Both the position numbers and the translations under genes were made by a program. Under the pieces are notes generated by a model. That model ran no database searches. It was given only the letters and a program-made list of their open reading frames with translations, and had not been told where the DNA came from. A stretch of 64,000 nucleotides of DNA from Bacteroidota bacterium (GTDB lineage Bacteria > Bacteroidota > Bacteroidia > Flavobacteriales > Flavobacteriaceae), in NCBI GenBank assembly GCA_023434025.1, contig JAEYTL010000018.1, forward strand, positions 1 through 64,000, in the 5' to 3' direction. This document shows, piece by piece, positions 53,319 to 61,969 of this stretch (the stretch's first letter is position 1; every line of letters starts with the position of its first letter).

Positions 53319-53345
53319 GAAAAATACCCATTTGTAGGGATGTTT
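53319..53345. repeat. AAAATnCC...GGGAT-type hairpin, copy 1
   Basis: An imperfect palindrome (AAAAATACCC / GTAGGGATGTTT) resembling the terminator at 55284-55309 and the hairpin at 58926-58952. It lies about 205 bases before the peroxidase gene. Confidence 0.4.
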
Positions 53346-53549
53346 AAAAAAGTAATTAACATGACATTTGATTAATCAAAAAACAAAAGAATAACTGTTC
53401 ATGGTATTTCATTCTCTGGCAGAAGAAGTATTGAATGAGGTATTTTAGAAAGAAAAAACAGAAAAGGAGAATATCTGAAAATCCTAAAAATAGAGTAAGA
53501 CGGGGAAACTGAAAACTGATCAGAGTAAGTAATAAAAAACTTTTTAATT

Positions 53550-55253
53550 ATGGCTAAAATTATAAGACCTAAAGCAAACTTAAAAGAAAATTTTAAGTTC
53601 ACGAAAATCGAATTAGAAAACCTTTCAAAAAAAATTACAGATTTAAAAATCTCAAAGCCGCTTAATTTAGAAAAATTTGCCTTTGCTGTAAAGCATATTA
53701 ATCCAAATGCATTAATCCCTGTTAGTAGGCTTCCTGAAGATGTGCAAGCAACCTTAGCTTCATTAAAAAATGAAACAAAACGATTTCATGGGGCAAAAAT
53801 TACGTTGAATTGGTTTCCGTTTCCAATGAGATCTTCTCCATGCAATGATAAATTTGGTTATTTAACTTCCAACACTGTCCGTCAGTCCAGTAAGCTAGAC
53901 ATGAATCCCGTGACTGTAAATTTATTAAACCAGTTGGGTGGAATGATGGGTGATCCCGGAAGAGATGTTGGAGCAGATTCAAATATACCGGCCGGATATA
54001 CTTATTTTGGTCAATTTGTAGATCATGACATTACACTAGATGTCTCGTCTGACATAAATAATGCCACCAATGCCGCTTCGATAAACAACATGCGAACACC
54101 AACACTTGAATTAGATAACATTTATGGTAGAGGACCTGCTTTGAGTCCATATTTATATGTTTTCCCCTCTATTGGTCCCAGTACAGCAATAAAATTAAAA
54201 TTAGGAAAAAATACAAATGCTGGCAGAGGAGGTCCTTCAACAAACGGGGGAGGAATTAACGGCATGGTGATTAAAAATGATGCTGATGTTCCCAGAATAG
54301 ACGGCACGAATACAGCCATAATTGGAGACCCAAGAAACGATGAAAATTTATTTGTCGCTCAATTTCAAATGGCAATGCTAAAGTTTCATAATAAAGTTGT
54401 TGATATTGTTGTTGCTTCCGGTTTTACAGGAGACATTTTTGTAGAATCTAAAAAAATTGTTACGCATCATTATCAATGGGCAGTTGTGAATGATTTTTTA
54501 AAAAGAATTTGCGGTGCATCTGTCGTCTCCAATTCTTTAACATCGGTAGCAGCTCCTGTCGGCAGTTCATTCTCAATGCCTGTTGAATTTTCTGTCGGTG
54601 CATATCGCTTTGGCCATAGTTTGATAAGAGAGCGATATTGGATAAATCATAATTTTATAAATCAACCACTTTCAGATGCGTTTAATTTTATCAGAAACCC
54701 AAACTTACCAGTATTAAGCAATTGGGCAGTAGATTTTAACGCTTTTTTTCAAACAGGAGTTAATGTTCCGGTTTTTAATTTCGCCAGAAAAATTGATAGT
54801 CTTTTAGCAAATGGATTGGAAAATTTACCAGGCGGTAGTGGTATAATGGCAATGTTAGCTGCCAGAAATTTAAGAAGGGGGCTAGCTTTTGGTTTACCAA
54901 GTGGACAAGCTACAGCAACAGCCTTAGGTATTACACCATTAACATCGGCTCAATTAACCAGTGGTTTACCTGCAAATGAAATTGCTCTATTAAACTCGAA
55001 TGGCGGATTACTTCTAAATAAAACACCACTATGGTACTATATTTTGAGAGAGGCAGCAGTTCTTAGCAATGGTAATTCTTTAGGTCCATTGGGAGCGAAA
55101 ATTGTTGCCGATACATTTGTAAAAATTTTAAAAAGGGATTCCGAATCCTATCTGAATAAAGTTGGAGGATTTACACCCTTTTTACCTTCTGATGTTTTAG
55201 GTGATTTTACCGTTACTGATATTATTAAATTATCTGAAGTAAACATCCCATAG
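53550..55253 (+). CDS. Animal-type haem peroxidase (peroxidase-cyclooxygenase superfamily)
   Basis: 567 residues with no signal peptide. Superfamily landmarks are present: YTYFGQFVDHDITLD with the distal His (His159), IYGRGPALSPYLY, the GDPRNDENLFVAQFQMAML helix then KFHNKV, and YRFGHSLIRERY with the proximal His (His356). Such peroxidases use hydrogen peroxide to oxidise halides or organics. The first 45 residues are lysine-rich and helical. It has its own terminator but leads a run of three plus-strand genes in an AT-rich accessory segment. Substrate and location are unknown. Confidence 0.9.
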   Translation: MAKIIRPKANLKENFKFTKIELENLSKKITDLKISKPLNLEKFAFAVKHINPNALIPVSRLPEDVQATLASLKNETKRFHGAKITLNWFPFPMRSSPCNDKFGYLTSNTVRQSSKLDMNPVTVNLLNQLGGMMGDPGRDVGADSNIPAGYTYFGQFVDHDITLDVSSDINNATNAASINNMRTPTLELDNIYGRGPALSPYLYVFPSIGPSTAIKLKLGKNTNAGRGGPSTNGGGINGMVIKNDADVPRIDGTNTAIIGDPRNDENLFVAQFQMAMLKFHNKVVDIVVASGFTGDIFVESKKIVTHHYQWAVVNDFLKRICGASVVSNSLTSVAAPVGSSFSMPVEFSVGAYRFGHSLIRERYWINHNFINQPLSDAFNFIRNPNLPVLSNWAVDFNAFFQTGVNVPVFNFARKIDSLLANGLENLPGGSGIMAMLAARNLRRGLAFGLPSGQATATALGITPLTSAQLTSGLPANEIALLNSNGGLLLNKTPLWYYILREAAVLSNGNSLGPLGAKIVADTFVKILKRDSESYLNKVGGFTPFLPSDVLGDFTVTDIIKLSEVNIP

Positions 55254-55283
55254 CATCAAAACCATTAAGTATTTAGCCACAAT

Positions 55284-55309
55284 AAAAATCCCTACTTATA
55301 GGGATTTTT
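55284..55309 (+). terminator. Terminator after the peroxidase gene (hairpin copy 2)
   Basis: AAAAATCCCTA pairs perfectly with TAGGGATTTTT around a 4-base loop, with more T residues after it. It starts 30 bases past the stop. Confidence 0.75.
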
Positions 55310-55361
55310 TTGTGTTGGTATTTTTATGAAATTTACCATCTAACTAAAAAATTCAAACATT

Positions 55362-55778
55362 ATGGGAAGAGAAATTAAACTTAGTTCAACGTCAAAAGGA
55401 CTTGAATTTCAAACAGATACCATTGATAGTTACAAGGATAAATTATTGAAATTAATTCCTTCTGAAATTATTGCGGCTTATGTCAGTATTCATGGTTTAT
55501 TAAAAGGAAATGCTGTTCAGAATCAAGATACTATCTTATGGATTGTTATTGGAATACTTTTTCTTTTAACTCCAATTTATCTGAAACGATTTCAAAATGT
55601 AAACAATAATTTACAAATCGTTTTTACCTGTATTGCTTTTTTGATTTGGGTATTTGCAACCGGTTCACCTTTGAAAACCATTTTAGGGAATGACCCACAG
55701 TTTATGGCATCGATTGCTTTAATGATTTATACCCTTTTTATACCATTGCTATTTAATCCTAGTTCCACTAATTCCTAA
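55362..55778 (+). CDS. Small multi-pass membrane protein of the peroxidase cluster
   Basis: 138 residues. A hydrophilic N-terminus of ~30 residues (MGREIKLSSTSKGLEFQ ... YKDKLLKLIPSEI) is followed by three or four membrane helices: TILWIVIGILFLLTPIYL, IVFTCIAFLIWVFATG and MASIALMIYTLFIPLLF. Family not recognised. It is 10 bases upstream of the papain-like protease gene, so the two are almost certainly co-transcribed. A role in transport or in anchoring its neighbours is only inference. Confidence 0.78.
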   Translation: MGREIKLSSTSKGLEFQTDTIDSYKDKLLKLIPSEIIAAYVSIHGLLKGNAVQNQDTILWIVIGILFLLTPIYLKRFQNVNNNLQIVFTCIAFLIWVFATGSPLKTILGNDPQFMASIALMIYTLFIPLLFNPSSTNS

Positions 55779-55788
55779 AACTACCATA

Positions 55789-56964
55789 ATGAAAAATACT
55801 TATATTTTATTGCTGTTTCTTTCACTCCAATTTACCTTTTCTCAAGGTTATTATAATCTTGGAGAAAATAATTTTACATTAAAAGATGAAAAAAAGTCAT
55901 TCTTTCTGTCTTATTATGAATTAGATGGAGAAGAAAACAATGAAGATGTTGAAAAAGATATAGATCTTTCGGATAAGATGCCTCCAGTAGGTGATCAAAG
56001 AGATAAAGGCTCATGTTGGGCTTGGACAACCGGTTATGTAATGAGAAGTTTTATTGATAACACAACTTTAAAAAATGGAACTAATCCTAACTATGACAAT
56101 ATTTACAGTCCTGAATATGTATATCAAACATTTAAAGGAAATCAACATAATTGCAACTTTGGTGAATACTCAAAAGATGTACTCGCTGAAATTTTAAAAA
56201 ATGGTGTTGTAAAATATAGTGATTTTGATTACACCGATGAATGTAACAACTACCCTTCTCAAAGTCTCATAAATAAAGCAAAAAACTTTATTAAGAATGA
56301 GTATGAAGTTATTGTTACTAAAGATCTTTATACTATTAAAAAAGTTCTAAATAATGGACAACCTTTGATTTTAAGCATCAAAGTAGATGATTTTTTTATT
56401 ACAAAAGGTAATATAACAAAAAGATCTCCTTATTGGACAAATTTAGAAAACACATTGGAATCATCACATGCCATGGTTATTGTTGGGTATGATAAAAATT
56501 TCAAGGATTTTAAAGTACTAAATTCTTGGGGTAAAGATTTTGGAGACGATGGTTATGTTTGGATTTCAAGTGATATTATAGAATCCCAAATAAATTATTG
56601 CTGTTATCTCCAAAAAAAAATAAATTATAATCCATTTAAAATTAATACTATTAAAAATTTCAAATTAAATACTTTTAGTTTATCTAATCAAACTTTAAAT
56701 GAATTTGAAAATTACATAGACGACAAAACTTATAATCAATTTGAAAATTTCAAACTATTTTTTGACCCAATTGATAATGAAAATAAATTTGCTTTTGTAG
56801 AAATAAGAGATAAAAGTTTAAATCTTGAAAAAAGTTTTACAATTGAAGTTGGTTCATCTTTAACTTTTTACATTAAAGACATTCAATATGAATTTTCATA
56901 TGATGGATTTATAGAAAACGAGAAAATCTACAAATACAAAATGGTTAATAAAACAAAACGATAA
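55789..56964 (+). CDS. Papain-family (C1) cysteine protease
   Basis: 391 residues with a signal peptide (MKNTYILLLFLSLQFTFSQ). The active site is complete: Gln70 and Cys76 in VGDQRDKGSCWAW, His227 in SSHAMVIVGYD, Asn245 in LNSWGKDFGDDGYVWI. A ~45-residue acidic segment precedes the catalytic domain, too short for a classic inhibitory propeptide. The ~115-residue C-terminal part is Asn/Phe/Lys-rich, beta-like and unrecognised; no T9SS tail is obvious. It is AT-rich compared with the housekeeping genes. It is convergent with the 56991 gene. Confidence 0.9.
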   Translation: MKNTYILLLFLSLQFTFSQGYYNLGENNFTLKDEKKSFFLSYYELDGEENNEDVEKDIDLSDKMPPVGDQRDKGSCWAWTTGYVMRSFIDNTTLKNGTNPNYDNIYSPEYVYQTFKGNQHNCNFGEYSKDVLAEILKNGVVKYSDFDYTDECNNYPSQSLINKAKNFIKNEYEVIVTKDLYTIKKVLNNGQPLILSIKVDDFFITKGNITKRSPYWTNLENTLESSHAMVIVGYDKNFKDFKVLNSWGKDFGDDGYVWISSDIIESQINYCCYLQKKINYNPFKINTIKNFKLNTFSLSNQTLNEFENYIDDKTYNQFENFKLFFDPIDNENKFAFVEIRDKSLNLEKSFTIEVGSSLTFYIKDIQYEFSYDGFIENEKIYKYKMVNKTKR

Positions 56965-56990
56965 ACTCTGTTTATTATTGAAATTCTTAT

Positions 56991-58871
56991 TTATTTAGTC
57001 TCTGCTGCTTTATCTTCATTTACTGAGGATTTTGCTTTACTTTCTTTTGTTGGTTTAAACACAGTATAGGAAATTGAAAAAAACCATCCATTTACAATTT
57101 TCTTATCAAATTTTAAAGTCTCCGGTTCATTATAGCGAAAATTATCAAATTCATACAGTTCTTTTTTTAGTTGTTCAACTTGAATGAATGAAAATCCAGT
57201 TGTAAAATTAAACTGTTTTTCTTGACCCATGAATCCTGTTATACCAAAAAAGTATGCTAGCTGTGGACTATCAGCAATTGTTGACCCTACCCCAATCGAA
57301 CCTCCTAAGCCAAAAAAATCAGATGTCTTTACTCCCAAATTGGCAAAAGCAGCAATACCTATTGGCAAAGAACTATTTCTTGTTTTGGTTAATTCATATT
57401 CAAAGGTATCCTCTACGTCGGGGTCATCAGAAGTAACTCTGATTTTTTTCCAATCATAATTTTCCGTTTTGAATTGATTACCAACTCCAATAAAAGGTCC
57501 CGTACTAAAACTATAAAACCATTTGTTCCTTACTCTAAACTCTATATTAAATTCATCATTTTCCAAGGGCATAACCAACCATTTTTTGTTTTCCTCTGTT
57601 TGATTAGGTTTAATTTTTACTTTTATCGAAAATCTATCACCAGTGGGATACAATGTAGGTGAAACATATGAAAAATTATTTTTTATTAAGTTATTTTCAA
57701 AGTGAACTAACTTTAATAACTCATCATCTGTTAACTTATCAAGCTCTGATTTTAAAGCCTCAAGAGATAGCTGATTAGATTTTAAAGCTTTGAGTTCACT
57801 TTTATTCAATTCAATTTTTCTATTTTTTTGATCAATAATAGATTGATTCTTTTTAACCCCTTTGTTTTCCTCATCTTTTAAAGCTTTCTCTTCTTTTTCA
57901 ATTTCTTTGGTGAGATTTTCAATTTTTACAATTAACATTGAATTATTATCAAAATAACTCATTTTTAATTTCGTCAATTTTTTTGATAGATCTAAAAATT
58001 TTGAATTAAGGTAACTTTCATTACAACAATTAACATTAGGCAGACATAAAGAATATGCTTTAATATTATTTTCAACCAATTTATTAAATTCCTCTTTAAA
58101 CGCTGTATATGTGTTATTTATATCATCTATGTCGCTTTTTAATGATGAATTTTCTGCTGAATTATCAAGTTGTTTCAAGTCTGATGACTTAAATTCACTA
58201 CCTAAGAAAATAGTATTGAAAAGAGCTGGTGTTTCACTACCATAGTGAATATCATCCATTTCTATTTCAGTTGTGTACAAGTATCTATTTAAATTTTCAA
58301 TTTTAAATCTAAAAGATTTTTTATAATCAATGTTGAAATCTTTTAAATTATTTAATGAAACATATACATTTTTTTTTGTGTCAAAATAACGATACTTTTT
58401 ACATTCAAAATCATAAACTAAATCATATTCATCGCAATCATGACAATCATCAAAATTATCAATTGGAATAAAGACGCAAGTTCCTAGTAAAAATATTTTT
58501 TTGTTTTTATAGCTCAAGCTACACACGTTTGTAACAGTAGTTGAAGTAACAATATTGACACCTTTATGAAATGTACCAATTTTTCCTTTTGTAGAGGATG
58601 GTATTTGATCATTAAGATTTATTATGATTTCTTTATTTGCGTGAGCTTTTTCAAGACCTAAGTTTGAAAAATAGGCATTAAAATCATTAAATAGGTTTTT
58701 ATTATTATTAATCAACCTCATTAAAACTTTATCATCATTAATACCAGTAAAATTAGAATTTTGATAACAACTAAAATTAGAATTGGATAAATCATACGTA
58801 ATCATATTGCCCCCTTGAGAATAGAGCAGACATTGAAAACAGAAAAACAGGAAAGATAATTTTGATTTCAT
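56991..58871 (-). CDS. Large secreted protein with coiled coil and barrel-like C-terminus
   Basis: 626 residues, AT-rich. Signal peptide (KSKLSFLFFCFQCLLYSQ). Residues ~110-160 carry a Cys cluster (FDDCHDCDEYDLVYDFECKK). Residues ~285-385 contain long Lys/Glu/Leu/Asn heptad-like runs (IENLTKEIEKEEKALKDEE), a predicted coiled coil. The last ~200 residues alternate like membrane strands (WFYSFSTGPFIGVGNQF, FGLGGSIGVGSTI, YFFGITGFMGQEKQFNFTTG, NGWFFSISYTVFKP) and suggest an outer-membrane barrel. No family recognised. It faces the C1 protease gene across a 26-base gap. Confidence 0.75.
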   Translation of the reverse strand: MKSKLSFLFFCFQCLLYSQGGNMITYDLSNSNFSCYQNSNFTGINDDKVLMRLINNNKNLFNDFNAYFSNLGLEKAHANKEIIINLNDQIPSSTKGKIGTFHKGVNIVTSTTVTNVCSLSYKNKKIFLLGTCVFIPIDNFDDCHDCDEYDLVYDFECKKYRYFDTKKNVYVSLNNLKDFNIDYKKSFRFKIENLNRYLYTTEIEMDDIHYGSETPALFNTIFLGSEFKSSDLKQLDNSAENSSLKSDIDDINNTYTAFKEEFNKLVENNIKAYSLCLPNVNCCNESYLNSKFLDLSKKLTKLKMSYFDNNSMLIVKIENLTKEIEKEEKALKDEENKGVKKNQSIIDQKNRKIELNKSELKALKSNQLSLEALKSELDKLTDDELLKLVHFENNLIKNNFSYVSPTLYPTGDRFSIKVKIKPNQTEENKKWLVMPLENDEFNIEFRVRNKWFYSFSTGPFIGVGNQFKTENYDWKKIRVTSDDPDVEDTFEYELTKTRNSSLPIGIAAFANLGVKTSDFFGLGGSIGVGSTIADSPQLAYFFGITGFMGQEKQFNFTTGFSFIQVEQLKKELYEFDNFRYNEPETLKFDKKIVNGWFFSISYTVFKPTKESKAKSSVNEDKAAETK

Positions 58872-58925
58872 ACTATAAAGTTTTGATTAACAGAATTTAA
58901 CAAAGTTGCAATAATATTTTAATAT

Positions 58926-58952
58926 AAAAAATCCCTATAATTAGGTATTTTT
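58926..58952. repeat. AAAATCCCTA-type hairpin, copy 3
   Basis: AAAAATCCCTA and TAGGTATTTTT form an imperfect palindrome like copies at 53319 and 55284. It lies between the 626-residue protein gene's start and the IS element. Confidence 0.45.
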
Positions 58953-58990
58953 AAAGTTTATTTTTTATAAATTATAATCTTATTAAATGA

Positions 58991-59970
58991 TACCCGTTGT
59001 GCATTTTAAACAATACTAACTTTTAAATTATTGATGTTTCGATTGAAATAGGTTTTGTTGATATACTGCACAACAGTTAAAGCTGTTATTTTAGCCAATA
59101 ATCGAGTTTTGAACCCTTGAAAAGTCTTGGCATAATTACGTCTAATCATAAACTGGTCACAGAGTTGTGAGAACAAAGTCTCAATTCTTTTTCACTGTTT
59201 TCTGAACAAATCAAACTGAGGTTTATAATCCTTTTGATTGATTCTTTTTGGTGTCTCTAGTTCTATGTTTGCATAATTGAACAAATCTATTTGGATTTCA
59301 GAGGACAAATATCCTTTGTCTCCAAGCAATGTACAGTCCGACAATTGCTCTCTGATATCTTTTAAATAATAGATGTCATGCACAGAAGCCGGACTCAAAT
59401 CTATACTTTGAAAAACACCACTTACAGAAAAAACCGCATGAAGTTTGTAGCCATAAAAATGCATTTGTTGAGAAGCACAAAAACCTCGGTTTGGATAGCA
59501 ATACTCAGCATCTTTACAGATTTTTAAAGTGCCACTTCTGGAAAGTTTACAGACTTCCACAGGCATACTGTCAATAATTGAAGAACTTATCAAACTCATT
59601 AAAACTTCTCGATAATTTTATTCGTAAATCATTGATGTTGTTAGCCAATCTGCGTTTGCGACGATTATAAACGCTTCGTTCTATCTTACATTTTATCATT
59701 TTTGGAATTTGTCTAAAAAGATGATTTTCGCTGTCAATACCCATAAATTCAGCAGTTAATGCTAGACTTATCAATTCCAAATCTTTCAATTTGGGAACTC
59801 GTCTTTGATAAGACAGAAGGTTATCGTTTGATATTTTTCTTAAAACTTCCAAAATTCTTTCGTAATTTGCATTTAAGTTGTTCATTGTAAATGCTTTGCG
59901 GTTAAAACAATTTACTGATTTTCAATCAAATGAACAACTTTTATTTCTAATTCATAATGCACAACGGGTA
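58991..59970 (-). mobile_element. IS982-family insertion sequence, inactivated
   Basis: About 980 bp bounded by perfect 15-bp inverted repeats, TACCCGTTGTGCATT at 58991 and its complement ending at 59970 (IS982 elements begin ACC). It encodes one transposase in two broken frames on the minus strand. No clear target duplication is seen in the flanks (AAATGA and TTCTTA). Confidence 0.85.
59006..59885 (-). pseudogene. IS982-family DDE transposase with frameshift and nonsense mutation
   Basis: Starts at 59885 (MNNLNANYERILEVLRKIS). A single-base insertion near 59577-59580 shifts the frame between FNEFDKFF and IIDSMPVEVCK. A TGA at 59192-59194 interrupts FRKQ/KRIETLFSQL. The reading then continues to a TAA at 59006. 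The DDE residues are all recognisable: Asp in IIDSMPV, Asp in LLGDKGYL, Glu in RIETLFSQ. About 290 codons in total, the normal family length. The protein cannot be made intact. Confidence 0.88.
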
Positions 59971-60087
59971 TTCTTAACTATTTTTTTTATATTAGCCTTT
60001 CCAAAAACAAAACCTACTCCCAAAGCAGGTATTTCGCTATTAATACCTTCCTATTACCACTTCAGAGATTAAATCAAACCTTATTTT

Positions 60088-60477
60088 ATGGAATCCAACC
60101 ATCCACTCAAACCCATAATTGGTTCTGCGTATCAACTATTGAAACAGAATAATTATTATTACTATTTCAAAAAGATTATACTGCTTCTTTTTGAAGTACT
60201 GAGTTATCTCTTATTTGTAGTTTTACTCATTGGTATTTTTTCTATACCCAACCATCCCATATCTTTTGACGAAAACGTAAACAGCGACCTGAGTTTGCAC
60301 ACCACCGTTAAATCAAACAATCTATACAACATTATGGTGGGTTTAAAAGCCATCTTGTTTTTGATTCCATTGTTGTTTTTAGGCATCGGTATCTTTTTAG
60401 GCTACATCCGTCGAAAAAACAACAGGATTCGTCAAGCCGTTTTGTATTTGGAAGAAGCATTGGGAGTAATGACGTAA
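60088..60477 (+). CDS. Two-helix membrane protein of unknown function
   Basis: 129 residues. A soluble start (MESNHPLKPIIGSAYQLLKQ) leads into a Tyr-rich segment, a membrane helix (VLSYLLFVVLLIGIF), a ~40-residue loop and a second helix (AILFLIPLLFLGIGIFLGYI), then a basic helix (RRKNNRIRQAVLYLEEAL). No family recognised. It stands alone just beyond the IS element. Confidence 0.65.
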   Translation: MESNHPLKPIIGSAYQLLKQNNYYYYFKKIILLLFEVLSYLLFVVLLIGIFSIPNHPISFDENVNSDLSLHTTVKSNNLYNIMVGLKAILFLIPLLFLGIGIFLGYIRRKNNRIRQAVLYLEEALGVMT

Positions 60478-60818
60478 TTTTTTTGAAATGCGGGAATCCG
60501 TAAATACCTCCAGATAAATTCATTAAACTTGTAGCATACTAACTTGTGTAAGCTTCCCCAAAAACAATACATCTTATTATATACCTATAATCCTGGTATT
60601 TAGAAGTAGAATAGAAATGCAATATAATGTAGAAGTATTGATTTTACTGACTTTATCCTAAAAATAAAAGCCACTCATTTCTGAATGGCTTACACTTACA
60701 GTTATGTTAAACACATACCATACAATTATATTTATTTAGGTGGCGTTAAATATTTTATACAAAAGACAAAATTTTACAAGTATAAAAGCTTAACAAATTA
60801 ATATCAATATAAAGAATC
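60478..60818. other. Gene-free AT-rich stretch
   Basis: 341 bases without a supported gene. It contains one hairpin (60668-60691) and otherwise low-complexity AT-rich sequence. Confidence 0.4.
60668..60691. terminator. Hairpin of uncertain role
   Basis: AAGCCACTCA pairs with TGAATGGCTT (one mismatch) around a 4-base loop. The A-run on the left and weak T content on the right would fit termination of a minus-strand transcript from 60989. Confidence 0.4.
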
Positions 60819-60989
60819 TTAGGAACAGCCTTTGATTAATGCAAATAGGATCAAAGCCGATATTATAAGTACAAAATAATTTTCAGTTTTATTTTCTTTA
60901 TTACGTATGTTACTAAGGGCTATTATAATCATAAAAATCAAGAATAATATTATTACAAAAAATAATAATATAGCAGAACCTTTTCTCAT
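60819..60989 (-). CDS. Tiny two-helix membrane protein
   Basis: 56 residues from ATG 60989 (MRKGSAILLFFVIILFL). Two membrane helices are linked by a charged NIRNKENKTENY loop, and the second ends IKGCS. An in-frame upstream ATG at 61010 adds 7 residues. Unrecognised. Length and composition are compatible with a real small membrane protein, and a hairpin lies downstream at 60668-60691. Confidence 0.45.
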   Translation of the reverse strand: MRKGSAILLFFVIILFLIFMIIIALSNIRNKENKTENYFVLIISALILFALIKGCS

Positions 60990-61440
60990 GGTGGAACAAC
61001 CTGTAACCAAGGAGAGTATTAATATATATATATGAATTTTCTAAACATTTTTCAAATAATTAAGCACAAAAATTTAATTTACATTGATATATGGTGCATA
61101 AAGAAAATATGAACTGTTAAATTTGATTTTTGAAAATAAAATATTTGCTAAAAATATAAATAAAAACTTAACAAACAATTGAACCCTAAAAAAGGTAATA
61201 CAATAACAATTGATATATTCCAAATTAGAGATTTGTAAAAATAAAATGTTGGACAAACTACTTTTCAACATAAATTTGTTGGTGGAGGTGAATCAATTAT
61301 AACTTTTTGGATTAATTTATGAGAGAGTTTTTGATTGATAGTAGCTAATAAAAATTGTTAACCTAGATTAAATCAACATTAAATTTTGCTACACTTTAGC
61401 TATAACCAATAAAAAAGCCCAGTAAATACTGGGCTTCTAG
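60990..61440. other. Gene-free AT-rich stretch with tRNA terminator
   Basis: 451 bases of very AT-rich DNA. The only clear element is the tRNA terminator at 61415-61436. A minus-strand open frame at 61074-61271 looks like chance in AT-rich sequence. Confidence 0.45.
61415..61436 (-). terminator. Terminator after tRNA-fMet
   Basis: AAGCCCAGT pairs with ACTGGGCTT around AAAT; read on the minus strand a T6 run follows. It lies 4 bases past the tRNA 3' end. Confidence 0.85.
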
Positions 61441-61513
61441 TAGCGGGAACAGGACTCGAACCTGTGACCTTCGGGTTATGAGCCCGACGAGCTGCCTACT
61501 GCTCTATCCCGCG
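61441..61513 (-). tRNA. Initiator tRNA-fMet (CAT)
   Basis: A full cloverleaf on the minus strand. The acceptor CGCGGGA pairs with TCCCGCT except at position 1-72, the D stem is GAGC/GCTC, and the anticodon loop CTCATAA has CAT. The T arm is ACAGG-TTCGAGT-CCTGT and the discriminator is A. The unpaired 1-72 position and three G-C pairs at the base of the anticodon stem (GGG/CCC) mark it as the initiator. The CCA end is not encoded. Confidence 0.95.
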
Positions 61514-61525
61514 ATGTTTCGAGTG

Positions 61526-61533
61526 CAAATATA
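61526..61533 (-). promoter_or_regulatory. Promoter of tRNA-fMet (-7 TATATTTG)
   Basis: TATATTTG on the minus strand, 12 bases before the tRNA, with a TTG 19 bases further upstream, which fits the Bacteroidota -33/-7 arrangement. It is the clearest promoter in the window. Confidence 0.65.
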
Positions 61534-61656
61534 CAACCATTATTATAAATAACAAGCAAATGGCCGATATTTTTATGTTTTTTAAGGATAAGTGCTTTAA
61601 ATGACGGGTAAAGTATTGGCCGTTAAACCCTAACACCCAGGGGTGTAAAATGAAAA

Positions 61657-61679
61657 ACACCCTGAAACGTGCAGGGTGT
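61657..61679 (-). terminator. Strong terminator on the minus strand
   Basis: ACACCCTG pairs perfectly with CAGGGTGT around a 7-base loop, and on the minus strand a T5 run follows. It is ~290 bases beyond the response regulator stop (61970), so it ends either that operon or an unknown short transcript from 61680-61960. Confidence 0.7.
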
Positions 61680-61969
61680 ATTCCAAATTCAACTAAATAC
61701 TTGCAACACTTATAGAAAACATTACAATTCTTACTTCTAAAACCTGCGTAACAGACTACGGCTTTTACTCCTGTGCAATACTCAAATTCTGTATGTTTGC
61801 AAACCGCAGGTTCAACGGGGCATTTACCAATTTTTTTGTAAGCGGTCAAGGAGCAGGCACGGACATGCTTCCTCAACCGTACAAGACAAAAATAAAACGA
61901 AAACAGCAATCAGCGTGTAGAACTCCGCCGGATTTTACGTAGAATTAGTTCTACAAAAAAGGGTCTTTT

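Noticed and set aside
59192..59599. 135-codon minus-strand frame as a separate gene
   Set aside because: It is the middle of the frameshifted IS982 transposase, continuous with 59571-59885 and with sequence beyond the TGA at 59192.
61074..61271. 65-codon minus-strand frame
   Set aside because: Very AT-rich, no start context or motif; consistent with chance.
61496..61909. 137-codon minus-strand frame as a complete gene
   Set aside because: Starts at TTG right after a stop, runs through a strong terminator and into the tRNA gene. Only its first part is kept as a finding.
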